NCBI GenBank assembly: GCA_965275905.1 | Contig: CBDHYJ010000083.1 | Span: 62,001 to 126,000, forward strand | Length of the DNA: 64,000 bases | Origin: CBDAQD01 sp965275905 | GTDB taxonomy: Bacteria > Pseudomonadota > Alphaproteobacteria > Rhizobiales > JAJFHC01 | Direction of reading: 5' to 3' | Shown here: positions 1 to 8,651 of the stretch, in pieces | Position numbering within the stretch: position 1 is the stretch's first letter | How the letters are laid out: each line of letters begins with the position of its first letter | The notes under the pieces: generated by a model | What the model saw: the letters and a program-made list of their open reading frames with translations, nothing else | Databases searched by the model: none | What the model was told of the DNA's origin: nothing | Made by a program: the position numbers and the translations under genes

Positions 1-2
1 CG

Positions 3-800
3 GCCAATATGCGCATTCCCGGAATCGAGGCGACCGGCGAAGCCTATGACGCGCTGAACGTGGCGCTCGCGGTCAATTTCAACACGATCCACGCGGTGCG
101 CCGCGGCAAGAAAATCCGATCGGCCGAAAAGCAGACCCCGATCACGCCGCTGGCGATCCGCCAGTTCCGCAAGCGCGGTCCGAAAAAGGGGCGCGGCCGC
201 ATCAGCCTGGCCCAGCAGGACCCGAAGGTGAGCGTACGCTATGCGGGTGAGCTACTGGCAGCGTTCATCAAGCGGTCAGGCGGCGCCGTGAGCGGCAAGA
301 TCAGTATCGGGTCCGTGCCCGACGGGCTTGAGCCGGTCTACGTGCACCGCCAGTCGCGTCCTCTGTCGGAGATCGTCAGCCAGTTGCTGATCGGCTCGAA
401 CAATTACATCGCCAACCAGGTCTTTCTGGAAATCGGCGCCTACCTCCACGGCGCACCTGTCAGCCTCGAGAAGTCCCTGAAGGTCGCACGCGCCGCGCTC
501 GCCAAACACGGCCTCGACAAGGACATCCGCCTTACGGAAGGGTCTGGGATCAGCCGGAAGAACCGTTTCACCGCCCGCGGCCTCGCCAAACTGCTGCACC
601 GCTTTGCGCCGCACGAAAATCTGATGCGCCGCAGCCGCCGCGGCTCCCGGTACAAGACCGGCACGATCGCCGGCGTAAAGACCCTGGCAGGCTACGCCAA
701 GACCAAGAGGCATGGACGGGTACGCTTCGTGATCTCGCTCAGGGGCAGAACCGGCCAGTTGAGGTTCCGCCTGCTCCGCGCAATCGAGCGCGGGCTATGA
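3..800 (+). CDS. D-alanyl-D-alanine carboxypeptidase (S13/PBP4 family), 3' part
   Basis: This is the C-terminal part of a penicillin-binding-protein-4 type D,D-carboxypeptidase/endopeptidase, a periplasmic enzyme that trims peptidoglycan peptides. The reading frame is open to the left edge, so the gene starts outside the window and the SxxK catalytic motif is not visible. Two later active-site motifs are present: SNN at about nt 396-404 and KTG in YKTGTIAGV at about nt 654-662, the usual order for this family. The gene converges with pcaC: the two stop codons overlap by a few bases around 795-800. Family assignment is firm; the exact paralogue (dacB-like) is inferred. Confidence 0.85.
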   Translation, partial: ANMRIPGIEATGEAYDALNVALAVNFNTIHAVRRGKKIRSAEKQTPITPLAIRQFRKRGPKKGRGRISLAQQDPKVSVRYAGELLAAFIKRSGGAVSGKISIGSVPDGLEPVYVHRQSRPLSEIVSQLLIGSNNYIANQVFLEIGAYLHGAPVSLEKSLKVARAALAKHGLDKDIRLTEGSGISRKNRFTARGLAKLLHRFAPHENLMRRSRRGSRYKTGTIAGVKTLAGYAKTKRHGRVRFVISLRGRTGQLRFRLLRAIERGL

Positions 801-1193
801 TTGGTCGTCCCTGATCTCAACGCCCATCTCATCCAGCACCTCGCGTGCCCACTTGAACGCGCTGTGGGCCGCCGGCACACCGGCATAGATCGCGGTCTGC
901 ATCAGCACTTCCTTGATTTCGTCGACGGTGACGCCGTTGCGGATCGCCGCGCGCACATGGAGCTTGTATTCATCCGGCCTGTTGAGCGCGACCAGCATGG
1001 CGAGGTTGATCAGGCTCCGCGTCTTGCGCGGAAGACCGTCACGGGTCCAGATCTCGCCCCAGCAGTAGCGCGTGATGAATTCCTGAAACTCCTCGGTCAG
1101 GGCATCCGCATTCGCAGTGGCGCGAGCGACATGGTCGGGCCCGAGCACGTCACGGCGTACGGCCATGCCCTCTTCATAGGTTTCATCCCCCAT
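795..1193 (-). CDS. pcaC: 4-carboxymuconolactone decarboxylase
   Basis: PcaC decarboxylates 4-carboxymuconolactone to beta-ketoadipate enol-lactone in the cytoplasmic protocatechuate branch of the beta-ketoadipate pathway. The 132-residue protein has the normal size of the stand-alone enzyme and the family core with the conserved VLMQTAIYAGVPAA segment near residue 100. It is the last gene of the pcaB-pcaD-pcaC run. Its ATG at 1193 shares one base with the pcaD stop (TGATG); a GTG three bases upstream would give a four-base overlap and one more residue. The overlap implies translational coupling. Confidence 0.92.
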   Translation of the reverse strand: MGDETYEEGMAVRRDVLGPDHVARATANADALTEEFQEFITRYCWGEIWTRDGLPRKTRSLINLAMLVALNRPDEYKLHVRAAIRNGVTVDEIKEVLMQTAIYAGVPAAHSAFKWAREVLDEMGVEIRDDQS

Positions 1194-1987
1194 CACGCGC
1201 CCTCCCCTTCGGCCAGGAACCCGGACAGGGCTGCGGTAAAGTCGCCTTCCTGTTCGATATTCGACAGATGCGCGGCGTCCTTCACCACATGCAGTCGCGC
1301 GCCCGGGATAGTGTCGGCGATCAGCGCTCCATGCTCCGGCGGCGTTGCCGGATCCCTGTCACCCGCAATCACCAGAGTCGGAACACTTATCGCACCGATA
1401 GTTTCTCTCTGATCCATATCCCTGATCGCCGCGCAGCACCCGGCATAACCTTGTGGAGGTGTCGTCAGAAGCATCGACCGGACGCGATCGACCCCGTCCG
1501 GATCGGCCGCAATGAATTCGGGCGTGAACCAGCGTTCGATCACCGTATCGACAATCGACTCCATGCCGCCGTCCGTGACGGCCTTGATACGGCCTTCCCA
1601 CAAATCGACGGGCGGCAGAAAACTCGACGTATTACACAGGACCAGTCGCTTGACGCGCGATCCCAGATTGACGCCCAGCCACTGGCCGATCATGCCGCCC
1701 TTGGAAAGCCCGCAATAGTCGAATCTCTCGATCCCAAGCGCATCAAGCAGTTGCACCAGATCGTTGGCCAGCAGGTCGAGCGTGTAAGCGCCGTCGGGCG
1801 CCCCCGACCGGCCGTGCCCCCGGCTGTCGTAGCGCAGAATGCGGTAGCGCCCTGCAAGTGCAGCCGCCTGGTCATCCCACATATGCAGGTTGGTGCTGAG
1901 CGAGTTGCTGAACACCAGGACCGGCCCTTGCTCCAGGCCGGACATCTCATAGTAAATGCTGGTGCCGTTCACATCGATTTGCGGCAT
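1193..1987 (-). CDS. pcaD: 3-oxoadipate enol-lactonase
   Basis: PcaD hydrolyses beta-ketoadipate enol-lactone to beta-ketoadipate. The 264-residue alpha/beta hydrolase carries the nucleophile elbow GLSKGG with Ser95, an acid candidate Asp212 in GDRD, and His240 in the AAHL segment, so the catalytic triad is complete. Length is typical for the family. The ATG at 1987 is preceded by a strong AGGGAGG ribosome-binding site. It lies 19 bases downstream of pcaB and overlaps pcaC, so the three genes form one transcription unit. Confidence 0.93.
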   Translation of the reverse strand: MPQIDVNGTSIYYEMSGLEQGPVLVFSNSLSTNLHMWDDQAAALAGRYRILRYDSRGHGRSGAPDGAYTLDLLANDLVQLLDALGIERFDYCGLSKGGMIGQWLGVNLGSRVKRLVLCNTSSFLPPVDLWEGRIKAVTDGGMESIVDTVIERWFTPEFIAADPDGVDRVRSMLLTTPPQGYAGCCAAIRDMDQRETIGAISVPTLVIAGDRDPATPPEHGALIADTIPGARLHVVKDAAHLSNIEQEGDFTAALSGFLAEGEGA

Positions 1988-2006
1988 CGGTCCTCCCTGA
2001 CTGGTC

Positions 2007-3356
2007 TTATGAGCGCGCCCGGGCGACGACCTTGTCGATCATCTCGGCCGAACGCCCGGTGTAGTTCGCCGGATCGAGAATGTGGTCGAGATCGTCGCTG
2101 GTGACTTCATTGCTGATCTCGACCATCTGTTCGAGTGCGGTTCGGAGCGGTATCCCCTCCCCCATGGCCTGCTTGCACGCGGCCTCGACGACATGGTGGG
2201 CCTGCTCGTGGCCGAGCTTGCCGCGCAATGCGGTCTGCACAGCCTCGGCCATGATCAGTCCGTTCGTCAGATCAAGGTTCGCGCGCATACGTGCGGGGTC
2301 GACAACCAGCCCATCCAGGACCGAATTCACCTTGTCGAGCGCACCGGCGGTCATGACGAACATCTGCGGCAGCGCAACCCATTCCGCCTGCCAGCTGTCC
2401 GTCGGACGTTCGTGATCCTGGATCATCCCGCTCATGAGGACCGGCAGAAGCGCATGCACGTTCCGCGCACTGGCCAGCACGTACTCGCTCAGGATCGGAT
2501 TGCGTTTCTGCGGCATCGTGCTGCTGCCTCCCCGTCCGGCGGCCGGTGGTTCGGCCACCTCTCCCACCTCGGTCTGCGACAGAAGGATCACATCGGTCGC
2601 AACTTTCGCCAGTGCCCCGCACAGGATCGAAAGGACGCTTCCTGCTTCGGCAATGCCGCCGCGTCTGACGTGCCAGGCAATGTCCGGAGCATTGAGTTCA
2701 AGTTCCGCCGCAAAGGCCTCTGCCACTTCAAGGCCGTTATCGGCAATCGCTGACAGGGTTCCGGCAGCACCTGCATATTGCGCAACCAGGACCCGGGGCT
2801 TCAGACCATTGAGCTGGTCCCGGGCATCCAGCAGGCCCGCAAGCCACACGGCGGCCTTGTAACCGAATGTCACGGGCACCGCATGCTGCAGATGCGTCCG
2901 ACCGGCCATCACGGTGTCCTTGTGCCGGACCGCAAGATCGGCCAGCAGATCAACGCATTGCCCGAGGTCACGTTCAATCAGGGCGAAGGCATCGCGCATC
3001 TGCAGCACGAGACCCGTATCCATGATGTCCTGTGTTGTCGCGCCCCAATGGACAAACCGGCCGGCCTCTTCCCCGCACGCCTCGACCAGCGCCGCAACGA
3101 GGGGAACCACCGGCAGACCGACGATCTCCGTGCGTTCGCGCATTACTTCAAGATCGAGAATGCCGGTTGTTGCCTTTCCCGTGATTATCTTTGCAGCAGC
3201 GTCCGGGATCACACCCAGTTTGGCCTGCGCCCGTGCCAGCGCGGCTTCGGCGTCCAGCATGCGCTGAAAACGCATCTCGTCGTCGAACAGCCGGCGCATG
3301 TCCGGTGTGCCGAACAGATTGCCGTAAACGCTTGAGTCGAGTGGAGAAACGGTCAT
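2007..3356 (-). CDS. pcaB: 3-carboxy-cis,cis-muconate cycloisomerase
   Basis: PcaB converts 3-carboxy-cis,cis-muconate to 4-carboxymuconolactone. It belongs to the fumarase/aspartase superfamily; the signature GSSTMPQKRNP is at residues 277-287 and the HWGATTQD segment near residue 103 is the other active-site loop. At 449 residues it matches bacterial PcaB. The start ATG at 3356 lies nine bases after the stop of the tag-like gene, so co-transcription is likely. The ring-cleaving dioxygenase pcaGH, the transferase pcaIJ and a pcaQ-type regulator are not in the window. Confidence 0.92.
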   Translation of the reverse strand: MTVSPLDSSVYGNLFGTPDMRRLFDDEMRFQRMLDAEAALARAQAKLGVIPDAAAKIITGKATTGILDLEVMRERTEIVGLPVVPLVAALVEACGEEAGRFVHWGATTQDIMDTGLVLQMRDAFALIERDLGQCVDLLADLAVRHKDTVMAGRTHLQHAVPVTFGYKAAVWLAGLLDARDQLNGLKPRVLVAQYAGAAGTLSAIADNGLEVAEAFAAELELNAPDIAWHVRRGGIAEAGSVLSILCGALAKVATDVILLSQTEVGEVAEPPAAGRGGSSTMPQKRNPILSEYVLASARNVHALLPVLMSGMIQDHERPTDSWQAEWVALPQMFVMTAGALDKVNSVLDGLVVDPARMRANLDLTNGLIMAEAVQTALRGKLGHEQAHHVVEAACKQAMGEGIPLRTALEQMVEISNEVTSDDLDHILDPANYTGRSAEMIDKVVARARS

Positions 3357-3365
3357 TGCGGCTGA

Positions 3366-4046
3366 TCAGTGCGGGCCGACCGACATGGCGGCAATCCGGC
3401 TGAGATGAACGTAAGGCCGGCCGGTTTCCTCATGCCACGCGTTAAAGACCTCCTGCACGGCGGCAAGATCCTTTTTCGACGTCGGCGTATCGACCGTGAT
3501 GACACCACCGGCTTTCAGGCAGAGCGAAACGTCACGCGAAACGATGAAGCTGTCCTTGCCGGCGAACCTCAGGAAATACTGCGCCGTCGCGCCGCCGAGG
3601 CGGGCTCCCCGTTTCTTCAGCACAGCCCAGAGGCCGATCTGGTCCGTCGGCGGCCATTCCGCCAGAAATTTCGCGAAGCTACCATGCTCCTCTGCAACAT
3701 CGAGCATGAACCGGGCGTTCTTGGGAACGGTGATGATCTTTTGCATGTTCCGGACAATGCGCGTGTCCTTGCCGAGCGCATCAAGTTGCTCGTCATTCAG
3801 GAATGCCGCCTGGCGCAGATCGAAGCCATCGAATGCCTCTTCAAATCCCGGCCACTTGTTCTCAATCACCTTCCAGTTGAAACCGGACTGGAAGATGCAT
3901 TTCGTCATCAATGAAAGCAGCCGGTCATCGGGCGTCTTGGCAAGTGCCTTGTCGCCAGCGACTTTGGGCAGCAGCTTCTCAACCGCCTTACGACCGCCGT
4001 GATGGCCGGCCGCCCGATCGAGAATCTGGTCGAAAGACTGCTTCAT
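3366..4046 (-). CDS. DNA-3-methyladenine glycosylase I-like protein (Tag family)
   Basis: The 226-residue protein belongs to the Tag glycosylase family, helix-hairpin-helix DNA repair enzymes that excise 3-methyladenine. Recognition rests on the segments MTKCIFQSGFNWKVIE near residue 50 and DTRIVRNMQKI near residue 95, which match the branch of Tag proteins common in proteobacteria. The same frame continues open far upstream over the divergent SDR and RraA genes, but that extension is antisense shadow; the chosen ATG at 4046 gives the family length. It is the first gene of the run that continues into pcaB. Whether this branch has true glycosylase activity is not shown by sequence. Confidence 0.85.
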   Translation of the reverse strand: MKQSFDQILDRAAGHHGGRKAVEKLLPKVAGDKALAKTPDDRLLSLMTKCIFQSGFNWKVIENKWPGFEEAFDGFDLRQAAFLNDEQLDALGKDTRIVRNMQKIITVPKNARFMLDVAEEHGSFAKFLAEWPPTDQIGLWAVLKKRGARLGGATAQYFLRFAGKDSFIVSRDVSLCLKAGGVITVDTPTSKKDLAAVQEVFNAWHEETGRPYVHLSRIAAMSVGPH

Positions 4047-4163
4047 TCGGTCCGCGTTTTGCCAATCTGATTGAGGTTGGACAGGCAAGCAAAGAAACCG
4101 CTTGAACGCAAGGTCTACCGTTCCATACTGACGGCCAAACAAAAGTCTCAGTGGAGGAAGGGC

Positions 4164-4922
4164 ATGAAGCTGGAAGGAAAAGTGGCGGTCGTGACCGGCG
4201 CCGGTTCGGGCTTCGGCGAAGGCATCGCCAAGCAGTATGCGGCCGAGGGTGCGGCCGTCGTCGTTGCGGACATCAACGGCCAGGGCGGCACCCGAGTCGC
4301 CAACGAGATCGAGCAGTCCGGCGGAAAGGCCCGGTTCGTCAACACGGACGTGACCCTCGCCAACGATATGGCGGGAATGGTTCAGGCCGCCGTTGAGAAT
4401 TACGGCCGCCTCGACATTGTCGTCAATAACGCCGGGATCACCCACCGAAACGGACCCATGCTCGATGTCGACGAAGCCACGTTCGACAAGGTCTATGCCG
4501 TCAACGTGAAGAGCATCTTCCACTCCGCGCATGCCGCGGTGCCGGTCATGCGCGAACAGGGCGGCGGCACCATCATCAACATCGCGTCGACCGCGGGCGT
4601 GCGCCCGAGACCCGGCCTGACCTGGTACAACAGTTCCAAGGGCGCGGTCATCACGATGACCAAATCGATGGCCGTGGAACTGGCGCCTGACAAGATCCGT
4701 GTCTGCGCAATCAATCCCGTCATCGGCGAAACCGGCCTGACGGCAGAGTTCATGGGCGGCGAGGACACCCCGGAGATCAGGGAGCGCTTTCTGCAGACTA
4801 TTCCGCTCGGCCGGTTCAGCCAGCCCGGGGACATTGCCAACACGGCCCTGTTCCTCGCGTCCGCCGACGCGGATTTCCTGACCGGGGTCTGCCTCGAGGT
4901 TGATGGCGGCCGTTGCGTCTGA
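4164..4922 (+). CDS. SDR family oxidoreductase (3-oxoacyl-ACP reductase-like)
   Basis: A 252-residue classical short-chain dehydrogenase using NAD(P)H. Visible motifs are the Rossmann TGAGSGFG at residues 11-18, NNAG at 88-91, and the catalytic Ser142, Tyr155 and Lys159 (YNSSK). The C-terminal GVCLEVDGG is also typical. ATG 4164 follows a GTGGAGG ribosome-binding site at 4151-4157; a longer frame from 4071 has none and only adds non-homologous residues. The gene is divergent from the tag-pca run and sits 30 bases before the RraA-like gene. The substrate is unknown; a role in aromatic or hydroxy-acid catabolism is inferred from context only. Confidence 0.9.
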   Translation: MKLEGKVAVVTGAGSGFGEGIAKQYAAEGAAVVVADINGQGGTRVANEIEQSGGKARFVNTDVTLANDMAGMVQAAVENYGRLDIVVNNAGITHRNGPMLDVDEATFDKVYAVNVKSIFHSAHAAVPVMREQGGGTIINIASTAGVRPRPGLTWYNSSKGAVITMTKSMAVELAPDKIRVCAINPVIGETGLTAEFMGGEDTPEIRERFLQTIPLGRFSQPGDIANTALFLASADADFLTGVCLEVDGGRCV

Positions 4923-4952
4923 CACGCACCAAGAAGGTATCAGGGACCCATC

Positions 4953-5651
4953 ATGATCGAAGCTCCGCCGACCTTGACTGTGAAATCCGATATGCGGCGC
5001 CCTTCGGACGCCCAGATCGCCGCATTCCAGGACGTGCCGACAGGTTTCGTCGTCGACGCCCTGCTCGGCGGCGGCGCCTTGTCTTCGAATATCCAGCCGC
5101 TCGGCGCAGGACGTGATCTGCGATGCGTTGCCGCCGGACCGGCTCTCACGGCGAACAACGGAGCCGCAGACGTGCTGGCGACGTTCGCGGCACTCAGGTT
5201 CATAAAGGGTGGCGAGATTGTCATTGCTGCCTTCGATGCGCATACCGGTTGCGCTGCGGCCGGCGACCGCCTCATCGGCATGATGAGGAATTGCGGTGCA
5301 GCGGGCTTTGTCACCGACGGCCCGGTCCGTGATTACACCGGCATCGTATCTGCCGGTTTGCCCGTGTGGTGCAATGGAATCACGCCGGCCTCCCCCCACA
5401 TGTCCGGCCCTGGTACTGTCGGCTTTCCCGTTCAGATCGGGGGCCAGGAAGTCGAAACCGGCGACATGATCGTGGCCGACCGTGATGGTGTCGTTGTCGT
5501 TCCCTACGAACGCCTGGACGAAATCATCAGTAAACTGGACCGCATCAGGGAACTGGAGGTCGAGCTCGACGCGAAAGTCGCCGCAGGACTCAAGGTGCCT
5601 GAATGGGTGGACGAGCTTCTGGCGAGTGATAAGACGGCGCGCAAAGATTAG
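4953..5651 (+). CDS. RraA-like / 4-hydroxy-4-methyl-2-oxoglutarate aldolase family protein
   Basis: The 232-residue protein belongs to the RraA/HMG-aldolase family (class II, metal dependent, retro-aldol cleavage or decarboxylation of 2-oxo acids such as 4-carboxy-4-hydroxy-2-oxoadipate or oxaloacetate). The family hallmark is the GFVTDGPVRD segment near residue 120, with the Arg-Asp pair that binds substrate and metal, and the later GDMIVADRDGVVVVP strand. True RNase E inhibitors are about 160 residues, so aldolase or decarboxylase activity is more likely here. It follows the SDR gene by 30 bases and probably shares its transcript. Substrate is inferred, not shown. Confidence 0.82.
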   Translation: MIEAPPTLTVKSDMRRPSDAQIAAFQDVPTGFVVDALLGGGALSSNIQPLGAGRDLRCVAAGPALTANNGAADVLATFAALRFIKGGEIVIAAFDAHTGCAAAGDRLIGMMRNCGAAGFVTDGPVRDYTGIVSAGLPVWCNGITPASPHMSGPGTVGFPVQIGGQEVETGDMIVADRDGVVVVPYERLDEIISKLDRIRELEVELDAKVAAGLKVPEWVDELLASDKTARKD

Positions 5652-5693
5652 CTTGCGGCAGGTGCCGTCCCGTTGAATCGAAATGCCCCGCCG

Positions 5694-7796
5694 CTAAAGC
5701 TCAATCTCGACAGTGTCGGAGCCCTTTGCAGGTACCGCACAGCAGATCAGAACCTCGTCATCCGCGCGCGTGGCCGTCGGCTCGGTACGGTAGGCAACCG
5801 CGCCGGCCTTCAGCCTGACCGCACACGAGCCACAGGAACCGCTGCGGCAGCCATATTCCGGGTTAAGGCCATGAGCTTCGGCGGTCTCCAGTATCGTGGC
5901 GTCACCCGCGTTCCAACTCTGCTCAAAGCCTGAATTCGCAAAACTGATGATCGCCTGATCAGCCTCTTCCTCCGGTTCGAAGGCATCCTTGCCGCCTTCG
6001 TCCGGGCGCCGTCGGAGTGACGCCGGCCCGAACGCCTCAGCAAAGATCCGCGCATCCCGCACGCCCAGTTCGCGCAGATTGTCGTAATTGGCCTGCATGA
6101 ACGGTCCCGGGCCGCAAAGATAAAAGTCGTAGTCGTCGAGCTGAAGCACCTGCCGGAGCGCATCGGCTGAGATGTGACCGCGACCATTGAAGTCGGCGCC
6201 CGGTTGCTCGTCGTCCGCAGGACGGTCGATGAATGAATAATACCGGATCCGGCCCTCGGTCACCTGCTCCAGCCACTTGAACCGCTTGTAGAAGGCCCGC
6301 TGCCCGGTCGTCTGGGCGGCATGAAAAATCGTCAGCGGACGCAGGTGGCGGGTTCGTTGACCCTCGACTGCAACATGGCGCGCCATGGAGATCATCGGCG
6401 TGATCCCCACTCCTCCGGCCAGCAGAACGGCAGGGCGTGTCTCTGCGGCATCGATCACGAAATCGCCTTTTGGCGCCTTTGCCTCGATGATGGCGCCTGC
6501 CCTGATCGTGTCGTGCAGGTGGTTCGATACCACACCGGGCGGAACGTCGTCGCCGCGCGCCGGTTCCCTCTTGACCGAAATCCGGTAGTGCCCGTCCGCG
6601 GGCGCGGACGACAGCGTATAGGTCCTGATCACCGGTTTTGCACACGCCTCTGGCGTTACGCGGATGGTCAGGTACTGGCCGGCTTCGAACGGCAGCAATC
6701 CGTCGCCGTCATCCGGTTCCAGATAGAACGACCGGATGACATCACTTTCGTCCTCGACACGCGTGACGCGGTAATTGCGCCAGGCTTCCCGTTTCGCCTC
6801 GGCAGCGAGTACGGAGTCCGCTTCGGCCCAGTCACCGGTGATCAGCGTGTTGGGAGAATACTCGGCAAAGGACCAGCGCATCGGCAGGGCATCGCTCAGC
6901 CGGACGCCATGGTGCAGAGTAAACCGCCACGCCCTCTCCGCGCCCTTGAAGGCACGCACCGCAGGGTCGTCCTCCCAAAGGATCTCGACCTCGCCGGTGA
7001 GCATCAGCAGATCACCGGTCTCAAAGTCAACGAAGGTCAGTCCGGCCTTCGGGTTGGCGAAGAAGTTGCCAAGCGTATTGAAATGATTGTTGCCCGAATA
7101 ATCCGGCACCGTCAGCGTATCACCTTCGACCTTCACGAACCCCGGACGGCCCCCGCGGTGCGAAACGTCAACGCCCTCGGCCGGAGAACTGCCATCAGAC
7201 AGCACGTAGCTTGAGACGAGAAACGTGTCCGCCTTGCTGACTGTCGCGCGCGCCTGTTCGTCGAGCGTCACGAATTCGTCGACTGCCGAAGCCATCGCCG
7301 GCGCCGACGGGTCGCGCACGAATTCGAGGCCACGGGTCTGAATGTATTGTGGGCAGTTGCCGAAAGCCTGATCCACCTTGACGGCGATCTCGCCTTCATT
7401 GGACTCGGCGACGCGTACGTTGACCCTGTTACGGCGGCGCGTGCCGAGTTCGATTCCGAGCAGCCCCAGCGGCGCACCCGGGTTGATTGCGTCTGCCAGA
7501 GGATCACCCGGCACCGGACTGGCCTGTATCACCAGCTTGCCGGGATCCGGCGAGGAGATGAAACCGGGCTTGCCCGGCAAAACGGAAGCCCAGGGCCAGC
7601 CTTCGGCATCAACACTGCCTACGAGAACGAAGGGCAGTTGTGCATAGAAGTCCCGATGCTGATCCGGCATGTGGTCGCGGATCATCTGCCGGCCGAAATG
7701 GTCCATCGTTTCGCGCAATCCGAGCCGGGACTGGATGGCCTGCTCACCGGCGTGAAACGGCGATTGATCGCTTGTTGCCTGGTCCATCTGCTGCAT
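5694..7796 (-). CDS. Three-domain oxidoreductase: PPOX-like flavin domain, FAD/NAD(P) reductase, 2Fe-2S ferredoxin
   Basis: This 700-residue protein fuses three redox modules. Residues about 30-300 form a split-barrel domain related to pyridoxamine-phosphate oxidases (FMN or heme type). Residues about 340-600 are a ferredoxin-NADP reductase module with the FAD motif RTYTLSS, the nucleotide motif GGVGITPM and the CGPGPFM segment. The C-terminus is a plant-type 2Fe-2S ferredoxin with CRSGSCGSC and a fourth Cys in LICCAVP. It could pass electrons from NAD(P)H through FAD to the iron-sulfur cluster and then to a partner or to the flavin domain. Start ATG 7796 has a GGAGAG site. The GST gene is 65 bases upstream on the same strand. 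The substrate is unknown. Confidence 0.87.
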   Translation of the reverse strand: MQQMDQATSDQSPFHAGEQAIQSRLGLRETMDHFGRQMIRDHMPDQHRDFYAQLPFVLVGSVDAEGWPWASVLPGKPGFISSPDPGKLVIQASPVPGDPLADAINPGAPLGLLGIELGTRRRNRVNVRVAESNEGEIAVKVDQAFGNCPQYIQTRGLEFVRDPSAPAMASAVDEFVTLDEQARATVSKADTFLVSSYVLSDGSSPAEGVDVSHRGGRPGFVKVEGDTLTVPDYSGNNHFNTLGNFFANPKAGLTFVDFETGDLLMLTGEVEILWEDDPAVRAFKGAERAWRFTLHHGVRLSDALPMRWSFAEYSPNTLITGDWAEADSVLAAEAKREAWRNYRVTRVEDESDVIRSFYLEPDDGDGLLPFEAGQYLTIRVTPEACAKPVIRTYTLSSAPADGHYRISVKREPARGDDVPPGVVSNHLHDTIRAGAIIEAKAPKGDFVIDAAETRPAVLLAGGVGITPMISMARHVAVEGQRTRHLRPLTIFHAAQTTGQRAFYKRFKWLEQVTEGRIRYYSFIDRPADDEQPGADFNGRGHISADALRQVLQLDDYDFYLCGPGPFMQANYDNLRELGVRDARIFAEAFGPASLRRRPDEGGKDAFEPEEEADQAIISFANSGFEQSWNAGDATILETAEAHGLNPEYGCRSGSCGSCAVRLKAGAVAYRTEPTATRADDEVLICCAVPAKGSDTVEIEL

Positions 7797-7861
7797 CTTA
7801 CTCTCCGGAAATCGTTGGCGGAATGGGTGGCGCGACCGCCACCCGTCGCGTCGCCGTCACA

Positions 7862-8482
7862 TCAGGCGGCCAGACCGACTTTTGTCGACTGCATCGGCAC
7901 GAAACCCTGCAGGCCCTCGATCCGCCCCAGAAGTCCTCGGATGTTCGGATATTCCTGAAGGGATACGTTCCCTTCGGGCGCATGCGCGGTGTAGCTGTAG
8001 ATGGCCACATCCGCGATCGTCGGCCTGTCTCCAACCAGGAACGACCGCCCTTCCAGATGACGTTCGAGCTTGCCGAAGACGGTCGCAGCGATGCCTTTCG
8101 CCACATCCGCGTCAAGGCCGGCGCCGAAAACAGTCACGAGCCGGGCCGCCGCCGGGCCATAGGCGATTTCGCCGGCCGCCAATGACAGAAACTGCTGAAC
8201 CTCGGCCGCGGACGCGGCATCCTGCGGCAGCCAGTCCGGCGCGTACTTCTTCGCGAGATAGACAAGGATCGCGTTCGAGTCGGAGATGACGGTTTCGCCG
8301 TCCTCGATCACCGGCACCTTGGCGAATGGATTGAGGGACAGGAAAGGCTCTTTCTTGTGTTCGCCGGTAGCCAGGTCAACATCGATCAGTTCGTGATCGA
8401 TCCCGGCAAGAGCGGCGAACAACTGCACACGATGGCAGTGCCCCGAAAGGGCGTGGCGATGAATGCGGATGGCGTTGGTCAT
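7862..8482 (-). CDS. Glutathione S-transferase family protein
   Basis: A 206-residue cytosolic-type glutathione transferase. The N-terminal thioredoxin-like domain contains the cis-proline region KVPVIEDGETVISDSNAI, which binds the gamma-glutamyl part of glutathione; the rest is the all-helical C-terminal domain. Glutathione conjugation or thiol transfer is the family role, but the substrate cannot be predicted. ATG 8482 is preceded by a GAGAGG site. It is divergent from the LysR gene across 169 bases, the normal layout for a LysR target, and the redox fusion gene follows it on the same strand. Confidence 0.9.
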   Translation of the reverse strand: MTNAIRIHRHALSGHCHRVQLFAALAGIDHELIDVDLATGEHKKEPFLSLNPFAKVPVIEDGETVISDSNAILVYLAKKYAPDWLPQDAASAAEVQQFLSLAAGEIAYGPAAARLVTVFGAGLDADVAKGIAATVFGKLERHLEGRSFLVGDRPTIADVAIYSYTAHAPEGNVSLQEYPNIRGLLGRIEGLQGFVPMQSTKVGLAA

Positions 8483-8651
8483 GGGGATTTACCTCTCGGT
8501 GGCACTTCTGTTGGTTGCACGAAGGGCGGAAAAGACCCGCCGATACCTGTGAGATAGCATGATCCCATATCGAAGATAATTGACTGAAATGTAGACGCAT
8601 TACCCCCAATTCGGACATAATAAGTTCAACTAGGCCCGCAGGGGATCAGGT

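Noticed and set aside
4047..5399. Long minus-strand open frame continuing upstream of the Tag-like gene (total 677 codons)
   Set aside because: It lies antisense to the well-supported SDR and RraA genes, has no homology-like motifs, and the Tag family length is reached from ATG 4046.
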